Assembly (NCBI GenBank): GCA_021030915.1
Contig: JAGEMR010000070.1
Location: 62,001-126,000 of the forward strand
Reading direction: 5' to 3'
From: Astrothelium macrocarpum
Lineage: Eukaryota; Ascomycota; Dothideomycetes; Trypetheliales; Trypetheliaceae
DNA: 64,000 nucleotides
Shown: positions 42,234 to 54,958 of the stretch, piece by piece
How positions within the stretch are numbered: position 1 is the first letter of the stretch
How the letters are laid out: each line of letters opens with the position of its first letter
Translations under genes and position numbers: made by a program
Notes under the pieces: generated by a model
What the model saw: only the letters and a program-made list of their open reading frames with translations
What the model was told of the DNA's origin: nothing
The model's database searches: none

Positions 42234-44369
42234 TTAGACACAAATTTCCGGAACGCCGTTCGTGATATTTCCCTTATCTTTTGCTCTGCAAACCTCGTAA
42301 CTCAGAACGGTGCCATCCAGATATGTAAGAATGATCCTCCACCTCCGTGTTGCGCCCTGCACTGGCCCAACTGCAATTCCAATGAGAGGAAACGGCGGCC
42401 TCTTTCCATGACGTTCCTGTTCCTCGAGTGGAATCTTGTGGGCCAATTTGAACGTATAAATATCAGTATTTCGAGTGACGTCGATCCTCGAGTCTCGCTT
42501 CTGTTGGTTTCGCTCGTCTTCTCGGCCAGAAGCCCCAACCTGCCACTGAGGTTGTGAATTCTTCAGGTATTGGACATCAATCTCCATGTTGGCTATCATA
42601 CCGGAATCGAGGGAAATTGGTTCTTTTAATGACCTTCTGCGCTTCCGTGATTTGGATCTGGGACCAGCTTGGTCTACTCCAAACTCAGTTTTGTTATTTG
42701 GTTTCGAGTGCTTGATCAGTTGGATGATAGCAACACGGCCTTTGGCACATCCAATCACGACCACACCCAATTCTTGTATCTCTTTGACCATATTGAGACG
42801 CTCATAAAGGGGAATAAGAGTGGGGAAATTAGTAGATTCCTTCAGTGGATTATGCAGAGTCTGAATTGGGCAAAACGGTTGCGGCAATTTCGAATCAGCA
42901 TCAAAACTCATAACTGGTCCAAGTCCTGTGATTAGACGACTGTGTACTGGCTTCAGGCTACCATCATCGTTGTAATCGAGACGCGTGCGACCCATAGTAT
43001 CACGTTCTGGCTGAAGTAAAAAAATATCGCGGATCGAAGTGTGCAAAATTGGACTATTCGAAAGTGGACTGAGGAGACCGGCTCTACAATTTTCTAGTAT
43101 TGGAATCCACAATTGTGATCTCTCATTTACGGAGTCTGAGTGATTAAATGCCTTACTTCTGACAAAGAGACTCGGTTGCGATGAGGGGTGATGTGTCGTT
43201 GGAGCAAGCTGATTGATACTTGATGCAGGTTCTTCTTGATTCTGAAGCAACTCGCTTCCTTCGTCGCTTGTTCCTTCGACAGCACTACTCCCTTCACTGT
43301 CAGATTCTTCGCTATCTTCATAGTCAAGTTCTTCTCCTATCCAGAGCTCGACCTCAGTATCTTCAGTGTTAACGTCCCAGAATAGACCGTTTAGTGTATG
43401 ATGTTCTGATTTGACTGTTCTAAAAGACCGTTTGTCAAGGAAGAGAACATTCCAACCACCATGTTTCCCACTCATCCGGAGATCCCAGTGGTCAAAAGTC
43501 CCATGGCGTTGCCTTGTTCTCATGACGAGGTCTTCAACATTACAACTGTGATGGAGGTCCCAAAGAGTCGTAACTCCAAGAATGCTCGTACTTGCGAGAA
43601 ATCGACCGTGTGGATCTTCGGGAGTATTGCAAAAGCTAATGTTTGGAATATTAGCGGCTATCAGGTTCGTTCTTAGGACAAGTCGTTGGCTGATTTCTCT
43701 ATGATGTAGAAATGCGGAACCAGCATTGTTATCCTTCAAATCCTCAAAAAGATGGCTGCTTTGATGGGTATCGAGGCTTTGGCGGCCATATTCACCTGTC
43801 AGAGCGAAACTAAATACCGTGATTTCTTTTGCATTAGAGCTGACAGCAATCATACGCGCCTCTCGATGAACTGCCAGTCCCCACGCGCTCTTTCCGACGT
43901 TCTCATGAAAAAAAGGCCGCAGATACTCATTTCCATTGACCCAGTGACCGTCACGCTGGACCTTGGGCACTTGATTGTCGATAGCCCGCAGCACGTCCTT
44001 AATATAGAAAGCGATGACGTCCCCATCATCGCAAGCTGCGACAATAATCTCGAGGTTGCCAAGACTCTCGATCAAGAGCTGATTTATTGAATGAGGAAAC
44101 TCGGGAGTGTGATGACCATGTAAGCCAGGCGACGAGATAGGGAGCTTAATTTTCAACTTTGATGGTCCAAGCTCTTGTGAAGGGAATTGTGGTTCGAAAA
44201 CTAGGACTTTGTCGATTGATGCAAGGAAGTACAGATTGTATTCGTGGGATAATCCAGTCAGATTGTTCTTCCACTCCAAAAGTCGAGGTCTGCCATATTG
44301 GCTAGGCAAAAGAGATCTTTGGCATGCCCTTTGGGTCAGATGTATTTCATGGTCCGTTGAACTTTCCAT
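42234..44369 (-). CDS. CRT10-like protein
   Basis: Intronless, 711 residues. Yeast Crt10 affects transcription of ribonucleotide reductase genes, and the family has a WD40-like beta-propeller. Marks that led to the call: an N-terminal NNLTGLSHEYNLYFLASIDKVLVF strand-rich part, FHENVGKSAWGLAVHREARM followed by IAVSSNAKEITVFSF, and RFLASTSILGVTTLWDLH. An acidic insert (near residues 345-370), the basic SKSRKRRR and a C-terminal LIGIAVGPVQ ... RRWRIILTYLDGTVLSYEV complete it. Assignment is from recalled family features. Start and stop are unambiguous in this frame. Confidence 0.75.
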   Translation of the reverse strand: MESSTDHEIHLTQRACQRSLLPSQYGRPRLLEWKNNLTGLSHEYNLYFLASIDKVLVFEPQFPSQELGPSKLKIKLPISSPGLHGHHTPEFPHSINQLLIESLGNLEIIVAACDDGDVIAFYIKDVLRAIDNQVPKVQRDGHWVNGNEYLRPFFHENVGKSAWGLAVHREARMIAVSSNAKEITVFSFALTGEYGRQSLDTHQSSHLFEDLKDNNAGSAFLHHREISQRLVLRTNLIAANIPNISFCNTPEDPHGRFLASTSILGVTTLWDLHHSCNVEDLVMRTRQRHGTFDHWDLRMSGKHGGWNVLFLDKRSFRTVKSEHHTLNGLFWDVNTEDTEVELWIGEELDYEDSEESDSEGSSAVEGTSDEGSELLQNQEEPASSINQLAPTTHHPSSQPSLFVRSKAFNHSDSVNERSQLWIPILENCRAGLLSPLSNSPILHTSIRDIFLLQPERDTMGRTRLDYNDDGSLKPVHSRLITGLGPVMSFDADSKLPQPFCPIQTLHNPLKESTNFPTLIPLYERLNMVKEIQELGVVVIGCAKGRVAIIQLIKHSKPNNKTEFGVDQAGPRSKSRKRRRSLKEPISLDSGMIANMEIDVQYLKNSQPQWQVGASGREDERNQQKRDSRIDVTRNTDIYTFKLAHKIPLEEQERHGKRPPFPLIGIAVGPVQGATRRWRIILTYLDGTVLSYEVCRAKDKGNITNGVPEICV

Positions 44370-46289
44370 TGTAGATTAAAGAGCATTATGGAGGTACTGG
44401 AGGGTATGTTCGTAGGGGACTCATGATTCTGAGAGCTTAGATTCATGCTGCCCAAGCGAGCTTGGTCGACGTTTTAGCGTATGCAAAATTACGTATGGTC
44501 GGGATATGTGCACACCAAATGGAAACAGAACTCTACCTTACCTTAGGTCCCCATTTACTTTTGTCGCGAATCTCTATATACACCCGCTAGACTGATAGGT
44601 ACCATCCTTATCATCATTTATTTTCTTTAGCTTGTCGTCCAGAAATGTTACTAAGTGAGAGCCTGTGTCTGATTTTTGGCGCGCACTTGACGTACATTTA
44701 TGCTAGCAACTGTGCAATGGAATGCATAGCCAAAATGACGTCGTGCTGTGGATACATGATAACAGAAGCAGCTGACCACAGTCATACAGCCAGCTTCAGA
44801 GTTATTTCTGACCACCAGATTGTCATGCAAGAGGAGCTCGATAACTTGGTCTACGAAAATAAACTCGGTAGATGTGTTTGAACCAACCCATCTGGTCCAG
44901 GATCTGATCAAAGAATTGATGTCCAGCCATCTAGACTGGCAAAACCAGGCCAAGAAGATACCGCCAGAGACAAAAATTGTTCAATTACGGCCCTTGGGCC
45001 ATTGGCGCAATTTGCCTACAGGAATAGCACCAAATTTGGCCTCTTCTTTTCAATACAGATACCACGCAGGGATCAGGGGTGCGGAACCACGGCGGAAGAT
45101 TTGCATGAAATTGAAAAGTTGAGATGCATAAAATAATGAACAATATTCGTTCAGGAAGACCCGGATTTCAGCTACCCTACAACAGGTCGTAGCTTCTCTC
45201 ATTTCACCTAAACCAGTTGCAAACTCGTACGATGTAACGTCCATTCTTATTGAGCAATGTATATTACTGAATCAGATTTGGAATTGCCGTGAAACGTCTC
45301 CCGCCTGTCGAGATCACCACAAAAGAGGAATGGAGACGTGGAGTGTCCCTCTGATCTCTTCTTCGAATACAAGATCGTTCTTCTGATCGGATGACAATAC
45401 AACCATCATGATACATATCTCATTAATAGTCTTGCTGCTGCAAAGGAGAAAATCGTGTCGCAGCGCATCTTCAGCGATGAGACAATGGCTGCATCCTCAG
45501 TCCCGCGATATCTAAGCAAATCGAACCGTCAACTTGAAACTGACCTTCAACTTCACGCCCGTCTCGCTCGTGAAAGAAGTTCTGTCCGAAAAAGAGACAA
45601 TTAAGACAATGGTCGAAAATTCCGTTTCCAAAAATCGGAACATCGCGCAATACAAATAGAAAGGGCAAATCATCACCGGAAGTTGGCAGCAAACTGCGCT
45701 CGATCTCAACCAAAACCAGAGCTTGTCCTTCTTCTCTGCAGGTGTGAAGCATACTAAGCCTCCTGGTACGATGAGGTGCGAGGGTTGCTTGACCTTACGA
45801 AGAAAACATAATCCGGTGTAATGCTTTACTTTTTAATCTCCTGCACCCTAGCTTCGTCCTTTGACACTTGCTCGCCGCTCTTTCTTTGCTACACACATCT
45901 ATTCACTCCCTTCTTGTCGCTTTCCATCATCTTTCAAAACCTGATCCCTCACTGTAAGCCACTGTTTAGACGAAATTGGAATCTTTAGCATCAAATTCCT
46001 TTGTCTTCTCCCACACCGTATAGGTAAAGTTACGCTTTAGAGCCCGTAGTGAGTCTACGTAGGAGGTCTGCTTTACATTAATGAAACAATGTCCGCCTGC
46101 TGACTTTACCCTTTCCAGTGCTGTGGCCTAGGCTTGTCCTCTTGTCTTCGATGCTCTGCAGTCATCATTTCCACCTTTCATTGGCAAGCTTCTCAGCTAC
46201 CTTCAACGGACAGCAAGAGTGCATCTTGTATAAAGAACGTGTGATTCCACTTCCAACTAGTGACCCAGTACAGACGCGTTCGACCCTGC
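44370..46289. other. Gene-poor intergenic region
   Basis: About 1.9 kb. The first ~150 bp is the CRT10 upstream region. A 93-codon minus-strand frame at 45471-45752 has a somewhat protein-like translation but no recognised family. 45850-46050 is C/T-rich and may be the promoter of the CAP-like gene. No repeats noticed. Confidence 0.45.
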
Positions 46290-46291
46290 TC

Positions 46292-47299
46292 CATGGCCAT
46301 AATCATGCTTTACTCCACACTTTTTATCATTCTGCACATTGCTACTAGCGAGACGTCCCCTGCCGATGTCAGCGAACGCGATGTTGTCTTATTCACCGAC
46401 GTTGTCACTGGTGTTGCAGTAGTAACCGAGGCTGCTGTCCTTGAGACAAGTGCACCTACCTTCTCCCTTGCCTTGCAAGGTATCTCGCCGTACTATTCCG
46501 ATGGGTTCATTACCGTCAACCCGCTTCCGAAGACGAGCAGTCTCCCTAGCCCAAAATCCATTGGGGACATATGTGAAACATCTTCTGTAGCAGTTCCAGC
46601 GACAAGTAGCAACCATGTAACTTCGTCTTCTGTCTCTTCCACTAACCCTAGTAGCAGTGCTCGTCCAAGTACTTTCGCCGACATGGTCGTGGACCATCAC
46701 AATGCTCACCATGCCAACCGCTCTGCTCATGATCATGCATGGGACCGGGACCTGGCGAACACTGCTGCAAAGATCGCCGCAAACTGTTACTATGCTCACA
46801 ACAAATAGGCGTTCCAATCGTAATAAGCTATTCAGACTATAATCTCATGCTGATGCGAATGTGTAGCCAAATTGACGGTGGTGGATATGGCTAGAACATT
46901 GCTACTAGTGTACCTCCAGACAACATTTCGTACGTTATTACGGACACCTTTTACAAGGGTGAGATGGTTTATTACCAACAACTATACGGTGAGGCCAACC
47001 CTTCGATGGCTTTATCTGAACACTGGTGCCATTTCAGCCAATTGGTTTGGAAAGGAACCAGCTCGGTAGGATGCGCTGTCCAAGATTGCACTGGCCAAGG
47101 CTTGGGAAATGTTGGTAATGACGTGGCACCCCTTTTTTTAGTGTATAACTACAAACCACCAGGTATGCTTATGTTCCTCTTTCCTGTTCGCGTCTTCCTG
47201 ATAAGTTTCTTAAGAACTTTCGATGGAGAATACGGTGACAATATTGGTCGACCTCTGGGTTACCCATCTATCTCTGACAACACCTTCGGCGTGCTCTGA
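46292..47299 (+). pseudogene. Decayed CAP-superfamily (PRY1/SCP-like) secreted protein
   Basis: CAP proteins are secreted, and yeast Pry proteins bind sterols. The first piece (46292-46808) has a signal-peptide-like MAIIMLYSTLFIILHIATS, a Ser/Thr-rich spacer and the start of the CAP fold (HHNAHHANRSAHDHAWDRDL and KIAANCYYAH). The second piece continues the fold (FYKGEMVYYQQLYGEANPSM, SEHWCHFSQLVWKGTSSVGC, YNYKPPG). A third piece has FDGEYGDNIGRPLGYPSISD. Damage: no usable GT donor after YYAHN, a TAG near 46889 where Gln is expected before the NIA motif, the usual CNYKPPG Cys changed to Tyr, and a one-base frame mismatch near 47215. I judge it non-functional. Confidence 0.75.
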
Positions 47300-49706
47300 G
47301 CTTTACAATCATGTTGCTAATAATGATAGAATCACAGCCTTGAGCATCAAGAAGAAGCTGGCAAGATGTTTCACTCTGGCTACCATCAACACCGTATCCT
47401 ATGCTTCGAATAATTCGTCGCATACTATATGTGAGTATCGTTGGGCAGTCTTGATTGTCTTATCTTTTTGGTGGTGTCGCTTTCCATGATTCTTGTACTG
47501 CCTCGCGGTTCTCTCGTATTCTGCTGATATATTCTTTAAGTTCTTCTTCCTGAACTTCTTGATCAGAACTAAAAGCGTTGGGTGTTGAGCATCCATCTTT
47601 GGGTTGATGCTTCCTTGAACTTGGAGCGTCGGTCGTATTGACTGAGATAACAGGCCACATGCAACCAATACAATAGAAATGTATTTGAGTTAGGCCAAGA
47701 TCGTCGCCTCATGTTCCCATCCGCCCTTCACTGGGAGCTGTTTCCTTAAGATAGTTCGTTTTCCTTAACATGCAGGTCATCTGTGGAGGATGGAAGGCTG
47801 GATAGTCAATATTTTGATAGAACTATCAGAAAACGAAGGACTTCGATAAGACTTTTAGTAAGAAACATACAATCTCGAGAGGCTTCACATTGGATAAGCC
47901 TGTGAACCGAAACGAATACCAATCAACGCGATGAAGCTAGTGATATCTTCTTAAACATGTCTATTTCTGGTGTCATTTTCTTACAATTAGCATTTAAACG
48001 TCGGAATCCAGATTAAATTCTCCTGTTCTATCTTCCAGATACGCTAATAAGATACCTGAAAAATGATGTCACTAATGTGAACATGGATTTTGAGAACTGC
48101 CTTTTAAATGAAAATGTTATGCATAATTATGCGTGCATATTCTTATGTAGTGAATAACCTAGAATATACCTATCTGTTAAACATTGATCACGGTGGAGAT
48201 ATAAGAAGCTAATCAGAAGCTGATAGCTAAGGCCTGATATAGCCTTTAGAATTAAAATTACAATTAGAACTATCTATGTCAGATTTTGAACTTGTTCAAG
48301 GGGGTGTCAAGGGTTCCCCCGCCATTAATGCTCATAATCTCCGCGCCCCCTCTCCTGTCCTTCTTATCGACCTTTTTAAATCTTTGAACGAGCTTTCTAC
48401 CGGGGTTCATCACGGTTTGGGTAGCCTCATTTCGGATTTGAAGAACCGTCTTTTGTCCTTTCAAAAATTTTCTCTCACATCTCGCTAGACTTGGCATCAA
48501 TTTTGTTGTGTGCAACTTCAGGTTTCATACCCTTGACTAACGCATTGTTCATCAATGCCTTATTCGTCTTCCTTTCGGCTTTGTGTGCTATGGTCTTTCT
48601 GATGACGGATTTCACGCCTGTGCCATCCTAGTAACATCAAATACCACTTCTAAGGTCATTTCAACTTTCAAAGAAAAGTCAGTACGGAGGCCACTAATAG
48701 CGATCGGGGGACTGATTGGTTTCTCGCAGTATCCACCCTCCGGAATGATCCTTGGACCTGCTAAAGTGTTTGATATGTCGTCGCTTCTGCTAATGTCAGG
48801 CTATTATATAGAAGAGATGTAGTAGACTCGATTGACTTACATCACCACAAATCCTATTTCACTCTACCTGCTATGGACCTTACTAATGGTTGCTAAGTAC
48901 CAAAAGCTCAAAATTATTTAAAGATTAGGAGATGTGTGTCAGGTATAGGCGAGACCAACTTAGTGATGACCGTTTTAAAGGGCGGACTAGGTAAGCGTAA
49001 CGGGCATTTCTGTCGTTCCATTTCCTCCTCGTAGTACGCCAACTCTGAGTGCCTCCCAATGGTCCACTTGGAGAATTCAGGATTTTAGGGCTGTAGGCTA
49101 TTGAGTCTAATTGGATGAACCCTCAATCTACCCCGAAAGATCGCTAATGAATTACGGTGCTAATTAAGAGAACATCTCGTGATCGCTCCACAGTTCTATT
49201 TCAACGAAGTGCAATAAGAAAATCCAACGTCCTACGTCCATTGTTCACGGTATCTTTCCGTGTCGTCACGGGAATTCTCTGAGTTAATATTGGTTCTTAT
49301 CTAGAGACTTTCTGCGCAAAAAGACTAATTCAGCGAGTGTGGCTTAATTCCTAATGTTTGATTTGTGTAGCTCAGAGCCTCGGATATGCATTATGTCTAC
49401 ATCCGGTGCCGAAGGTTGGTGTAGATTGCAAATTGATTGTAAGGCGTACCACCAACAAGCAAGGCTCATCCTCCTCAAATTGATCTTCACCGATTTAGTC
49501 AGAACTTGCTTTTCCTTGGTTCTGGGCGTAGTCGCTTCCATATAGTGATTGGCTCAATGTTCAGACTGCATGTTTCTTCTTCCCAGGGGCAAGGCTGGTC
49601 ACTGCAACATACGGCACAATAGCATGTCTACATAATAACGGATCTCTCGTCGCTCAAGCAAAGTGTATTCATATCTTTCAGCCTCGTCGCTACGTCACAT
49701 CCAGTC
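47300..49706. other. Gene-poor, moderately AT-rich intergenic region
   Basis: About 2.4 kb without a supported gene. Short frames (48276-48488, 48583-48822, 49354-49545) lack family features. It may contain further decayed sequence. The last ~150 bp is probably the promoter of the opsin-like gene. Confidence 0.45.
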
Positions 49707-51006
49707 ATGGCAAGGTCTACGACATCATCTGCTACTCAAGACTCTTCTGATTTGATGCAAAGTCGGCAAGGTCAGCTAATCGCACTCAACGTTGTTATGT
49801 GCGTCATTAGCATCTTGTCAGTGTGGTTACGATTTCTTGCTAGAAAAATCTCAAAGGCGGGTTATTGGTGGGATGATTGGATGTGTCTTGCTTCACTGGT
49901 AAGCATCACCATCCAGATTTATCTGTAATGGTGACTGACAAAATCTACGAAGCCGATTTCGTTGGTCGTGAATATCTTTAGCGCTGAACGTGAGCTCCAA
50001 GATACACACCTAACCAGAATTGAATTGACAAAGCCGTTTCCTAGTCGTGGATACCGGCCAAGGAAAGCACGAATCTGTGGTACCATGGGGAGCGACGAGA
50101 TATCTTCACCAACTCTATTTTGAGCTCCTTTTTTATAATGCAAGCCTCGTTTTCTTCAAACTATCACTCCTGTTCTTGTATAACAGAGTGTTCTCTCGAC
50201 TCACATGGCTCAAAATTATCAGCTATATACTTGGTGGGCTGATTGTAATATGGCTGGTGGTAATCGAGTTTGTCTTAATCTTTCAATGTACTCCGATTCG
50301 GAGAGCTTGGGAAGAAACTGTGCCAGGGAAGTGCTTGAATCAAAAATCCTTGTTCCTTGCTCAATCCATCCCTACGATCACTTTCGACGTCTCGATTTTG
50401 CTAATCGCAGTTCCCTTGGTTTGGAGGATGCAATTGCCTCTGTCGTCAAAAGTCGGTCTTATAGGAGTTTTTGGCATGGGTGGAATGTTAGTTCTCCGTG
50501 CCATTCTTATATATCCGTGCTCTAACAACTTTGCAGTGTCACTCTAATCAGTATAATGCGACTTTATTATACCCTTCAGACCGTGTATTCTGACTTGACG
50601 TGTTCGTCTTGCCAGGGTTCCTCCGAAACAGTGGCTGTGAAGCTAATAATTAAGTGCAGGGAACTATACAACTCTTGCGTTGTGGTCCGAATCTGAGGGC
50701 CCGATAGGTCTTTTAAGTGCATGCTTACCCACCTTCGGCGGAGTCGTCAAGAGGATCCTAAGAAAGTTTCGGAGGATAGTCTTTGGTGATCGTTCAAAAT
50801 CTGGAAGCGCAAACCGCGACTCTTCTTTCAAGGCGACCCATGCGTCCCTTTCGAGCAGAGTTGTCGCAGGATCTGAATCAACAGCCGACCTTGCAAATAG
50901 TGATCTCAATGATCCTATTAAGATGAAAGACTTGCATCCTGGTGCAATTTACATTAAAAAGGATATACATATCTCGGATGAACAATCGCAGCGGGATTTT
51001 GTCTAA
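49707..51006 (+). CDS. Fungal rhodopsin-fold (PTH11-like) integral membrane protein
   Basis: Seven-helix membrane protein of the large fungal family annotated as opsin-like or PTH11-type receptors, possible surface sensors. Exons: 49707-49898, 49954-49990, 50045-50486, 50537-50601 and 50660-51006, 360 residues in phase. Markers: QGQLIALNVVMCVISILSVW (helix 1), KAGYWWDDWMCLASL, VDTGQGKHES, LYFELLFYNASLVFFKLSLL, RVFSRLTWLKIISYI, FQCTPIRRAWEE, GKCLNQKSLFLAQSIPTITF, DLTWNYTTLALWSESEGPIG and LSACLPTFGG. The C-terminal tail is hydrophilic and Ser-rich. The DLTW motif appears only after splicing with a GTTCGT donor at 50602. The gene converges on the methyltransferase gene with 86 bp between stops. 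Confidence 0.88.
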
Positions 51007-51092
51007 ACAGAGCGATGCGTACCTGTAGAGATCGGGACCCTAATCTATATATCAAAACTTTTTTCTTCTCGCGAACCCAAACTGGGGATCCA

Positions 51093-52118
51093 CTACTTTC
51101 TCGTAGCCAGAATGAGGACCACAGGCCAGGTAACCTGCATGACTCCATCTGGTCCTCCCATAACCTTTGCCAGCTCTTCATAATATTTGTCTGCACTGAT
51201 TTCTTTCGCGAATTGCTCAGTGAACTGAGGTAGTAGCACGCCAATGAATCGCTTGATTCCCTCAATATTCCATGTCTTGGACCAAAATGCCCGATCAATT
51301 ACATCAAATCTCTCCTCCTCATCCCGCTCTTGGTATTTCGTCACAACGACATGATCACACGCAGCCTCATCATAGAAGCTCAGTGGTCGATCCGCATTCC
51401 ATTTTCGCCGCTGTACCTTTCCCCATGTTTCCTCTGGCAGCTCCAAATCGTCCAGCCACGAGAATAATCGCGTTGTCGTCTGCTCCCAATGTGTTCCCTT
51501 CATAGGCCGGATTCTCGAATAGGCACGAATGCAGATCTCGTCAAATATGCGTTGGCACCGGGCCGCCTTGGTCGTGCTGCAGTTTTGCACGACTGGATCA
51601 ACGAATATAGGACGGCCGTAGAACCAAATCGCGAGGGTACCGCCAGGGGCAAGGCACTCGCCGAAGGATGTGAGCGCTTTAGGCGCATCCATCAACGGAA
51701 TGGCTTCTGCAACGGCGAGCAAGTCCACCGTGCCTGGCGTGGTGATGCCGGCCCGGGAGACATCCTCACCATTGGCTTTGTAAACAGTCACATTGACGAT
51801 CTCATCACGAGCGAGGCGCTGTTTTGCGACTTCGACGTGGGTATCTCCGGAATCGGAGGCGTGGACTTCGTCAAAGCGTCTGGAGAAGACAGCGGCGGCG
51901 TTACCAGGCCCAGTGCCGATGTCTTCGGCTAAAGCCCAGCGATTGTTGCCGATTTTGGCGTGGTAGTCGTAGATTAGGTCGTAGAACGCGGATGAATACG
52001 TGGGACGGGAGTCAAGGTAGATGTCCCAGTACGAATGGTTGATTTCTTGCGTATTAAAGACAATGCTACCTTTTTCCTTGGTCGATGTTGGTGTGGGCAT
52101 GATGAGAGATGGTTCCAA
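51093..52118 (-). CDS. SAM-dependent methyltransferase (class I, trans-aconitate methyltransferase-like)
   Basis: Intronless, 341 residues; a second Met at residue 7 could be the start. The Rossmann-type SAM site is AEDIGTGPGNAAAVF (63-77), followed by the acidic VHASD loop (about 85-89). The pre-motif YWDIYLDSRPTY is typical of fungal relatives of trans-aconitate 3-methyltransferase (Tmt1). Later motifs include VDLLAVAEAIPLMDAPKALT and LAPGGTLAIWFYG. The substrate is unknown; related genes occur in both primary and secondary metabolism. The neighbour is an opsin-like receptor, with no biosynthetic backbone gene nearby, so a metabolite cluster is not supported. Confidence 0.88.
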   Translation of the reverse strand: MEPSLIMPTPTSTKEKGSIVFNTQEINHSYWDIYLDSRPTYSSAFYDLIYDYHAKIGNNRWALAEDIGTGPGNAAAVFSRRFDEVHASDSGDTHVEVAKQRLARDEIVNVTVYKANGEDVSRAGITTPGTVDLLAVAEAIPLMDAPKALTSFGECLAPGGTLAIWFYGRPIFVDPVVQNCSTTKAARCQRIFDEICIRAYSRIRPMKGTHWEQTTTRLFSWLDDLELPEETWGKVQRRKWNADRPLSFYDEAACDHVVVTKYQERDEEERFDVIDRAFWSKTWNIEGIKRFIGVLLPQFTEQFAKEISADKYYEELAKVMGGPDGVMQVTWPVVLILATRK

Positions 52119-54958
52119 TACAATGAAGCTTGATGTAACGAGAGGAGCAGTTCAGGTGGTATATCAGCCGTTTGAATGGAACGATCGAAGTCGACCTAGG
52201 ACTTAGTGGAGTGTAGAGCTGATATACCCCAGGATCCGCTGATCCATTGCCGGATTAGGCAGTAACCAGCCTCATACGAAGCCGTGAGATCAGAACTGGA
52301 CCTTCAACAGGATTTGTCTGCAGCTCAACTAGTAAGTGACTGGGTAAATCTGCTCGATTCTGTAGTCCTGCTGAACCACCACATACGGAGTGGAGCACCT
52401 CACATTATCAAAATTCGAGAAACAAAAGGTTGGAACAGAAAGGAGGAGGGTAAGAAGCTTCCAGGAAGAAAAAGAAATGATCTGGCTTGGCGATAGGCTT
52501 GAGCCTCCCGCATTTTATGTGCAAACGAGTTGCAGCTCGTGATACTGCTTACCGCGTTCGATGCAACGAACGATTTCGACGCACGTATGCGCGCCGAATA
52601 TCGCACGGCATATGCTGTGCCTCGGAGGTCGGCTGCTGTCCAGTGAATGGTAACATTACGAGGCTATGAAGTAGAGATTATTATAGTGTGCCGTATGAAT
52701 TGAAATGAGGCTATTGTTCTTCCAGTTGCCTCGTTCGCCTACCTTAATCAAGTTGTGAGCAACAAATTTATGCCGATCAGTGCAACCCAGGCCAATGATC
52801 ATGATGGCGCTACCTTATCTATAGGTACCCACCTCTAGGTACGTTAGGCAAAATCAATGATGGCTCGCGCCGCGTATGCGTGTTTTTTTGTTGTATCGTG
52901 ACAAACTAACAATCTTAGTGCGTCATCTCGGAACGAAGAGTGCACCGTGCTGGCCGCTCAAATTTAGCTAAAATGCCTCAACTGCATGGTGCGGGACAGT
53001 GTATGGGTCGGCTTATGCATTCAGATTTGTTCGAAGAGCCAGGGGCGTGATGCGGTTGCAACCTTTCAACCCAAAGCGAAATTTGTACTGTTATAAACGA
53101 TCAGAATTTTTGGTTATCTTCATACACAGATAGAGCGGACGATCGTTGACTAAATTTGTTTTGTTGTTGAGTAAGTTTTATTACAGGTACAATGACCGTT
53201 TCTCCAAAGTAAACTTCAAGCGTTGGCGAGGCGCGGATCACTAGTTCTGTTGCGCCTTTTTCCGTAAGTTTCTCAAGAGAGTAAAGGCAGGTCTAAGCTA
53301 GATAATTTCCAACTCTTCTATACGATTTTGATCCTATGTGCTACGTATTCATTTTCTTGGAAACTGCTGGCATCTTTGGAGTCAGACGTATTAAGAATTG
53401 CTTTTTTATGAATGTGTATGCATATGCATGCATAGGCCAATGCAAAGAATTTATTCAGAACGTAGTCACAATTCAGGGACAGCAGGGCTATTTATACCCG
53501 AATTTAAGGACTAGCTCGAACCAGATATCCTTCATTACTCTGCATAAATTCGTAATCCATTCATAAATATGTGTATTCATGCTTATTCAATTCATCAGGT
53601 TCTCAACACGCCTGTCTGCAATTTTCAGCGACGACTTTCAAAGCTATTTTTGCCATGAGTGCTGCGCGCGGGAACGGTCATTTTCGGTATCGCCGATTTC
53701 TGGGATCTTGTGATTTTGAATACGGCCGCGATAGTAGCAATAAGAGCATTCCGAGTCGTTTAATGATCTTATTGTATTGGTAAATTTGAATGATATTAGA
53801 GTCATCGCTTTATACTGAGCTATTTCCTCATCGAACCGTAAGACTTGCGGGTGGCAAGTCGGAAAGATGAATAGAAATATGCGGAAAATGTAACCACTAT
53901 TGCGGCAAGAAAACGACGGAAACCATCGTTCTTGCGACGAAGTGATGAATATGGAGCAACATGTATATTGGGCTCGGTTTGGCCATTGACTCAATAAGTA
54001 TGAGCTTTCATTGAGATGTCTGTTACCATATTGATAACCGAGTCGCTCACTCCTTTTCCAGAGCGGCGCATTTTCTGATGAGGAAATCTGACGACAGCCG
54101 TTCACTTTGATAGCACTAGCAAGCTCAGGATTTGAGGTTTTTGTATATGTTATCGGATCAGCATATGACTTCGCATGTTTGCTTTATTTCTTACTTCTCA
54201 TGATATATGGCACAACCTGAACGACCCGCCCACCGGAGACATGCATTAATGTATGAGAAGCAAGTTGAGGACGACTTGGTCCAGAGAGGAGAAGACAAGT
54301 GTACAAGGATGTCAATATCTTGTTTGTGTATACTGGTGATCTTTCAAAGCTACACTTGCATGGTGATTTTCGAGAGACCATAGCGTAAACGAAGCGGTAC
54401 AATGCTACACATTCTTTGTGCAACATTGACAGCTAGTCTGAATTTTGAGTTCAAACTTTCATTTGAAGCGAGATCTTTCTTCAGATGCGAATAAACAATC
54501 TTTGACTGCAGCATGCTTTGAGCGGGTTTCGAGCCAGTTGAGGTTGGGACAAAAAATGCAGATGGAAAATGTTGTTACCCCCCGTCGTTGATTTAAGCAG
54601 CTAGCTTTGCAAGCTGGGGTTTGTCATAGATTGAAACAAGTCTCCGATCACAACTTGCACATCTAATCTGTTTCAGGAATGGGTCTTTTGATCGCTCGGA
54701 CTCTTCCGAACACATCTGACATCAATTTGTAATTAGCCGCCGTGAACATGTTCATCTCACCCACGTATGCTGCGCCGCGCATGAATGTTTAGATCTTGGA
54801 GAAGGGAGTGTTTGGCCACGCGCTTTCAATGCGTACGCCAATTTAGCTATTGCGAGAGGAGAAAGCGTTGGCCGATTTGCCGGACTTTGGTACCAGTGCT
54901 CAGAGTACCTCATCATCGACCTCTCGCATGCCCGGACAAGCAGAGCCGCACGTTTGTC
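52119..54958. other. Long intergenic region
   Basis: About 2.8 kb. The first few hundred bases are the methyltransferase promoter. A 153-codon minus-strand frame at 53644-54105 shows no domain and uneven composition. No RNA gene or clear repeat is found. Confidence 0.45.

Noticed and set aside
45471..45752. 93-codon minus-strand frame with a fairly balanced amino-acid composition
   Set aside because: No recognised family, no supporting splice sites or promoter context; could be chance in a gene-poor region.
49707..52118. Secondary-metabolite cluster from the methyltransferase and membrane-protein pair
   Set aside because: No polyketide synthase, NRPS, terpene synthase, P450 or pathway regulator is nearby.
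53644..54105. 153-codon minus-strand frame in a long intergenic region
   Set aside because: Mixed composition with many Ser, Arg and Cys and no domain-like pattern; no neighbouring exon could be joined.
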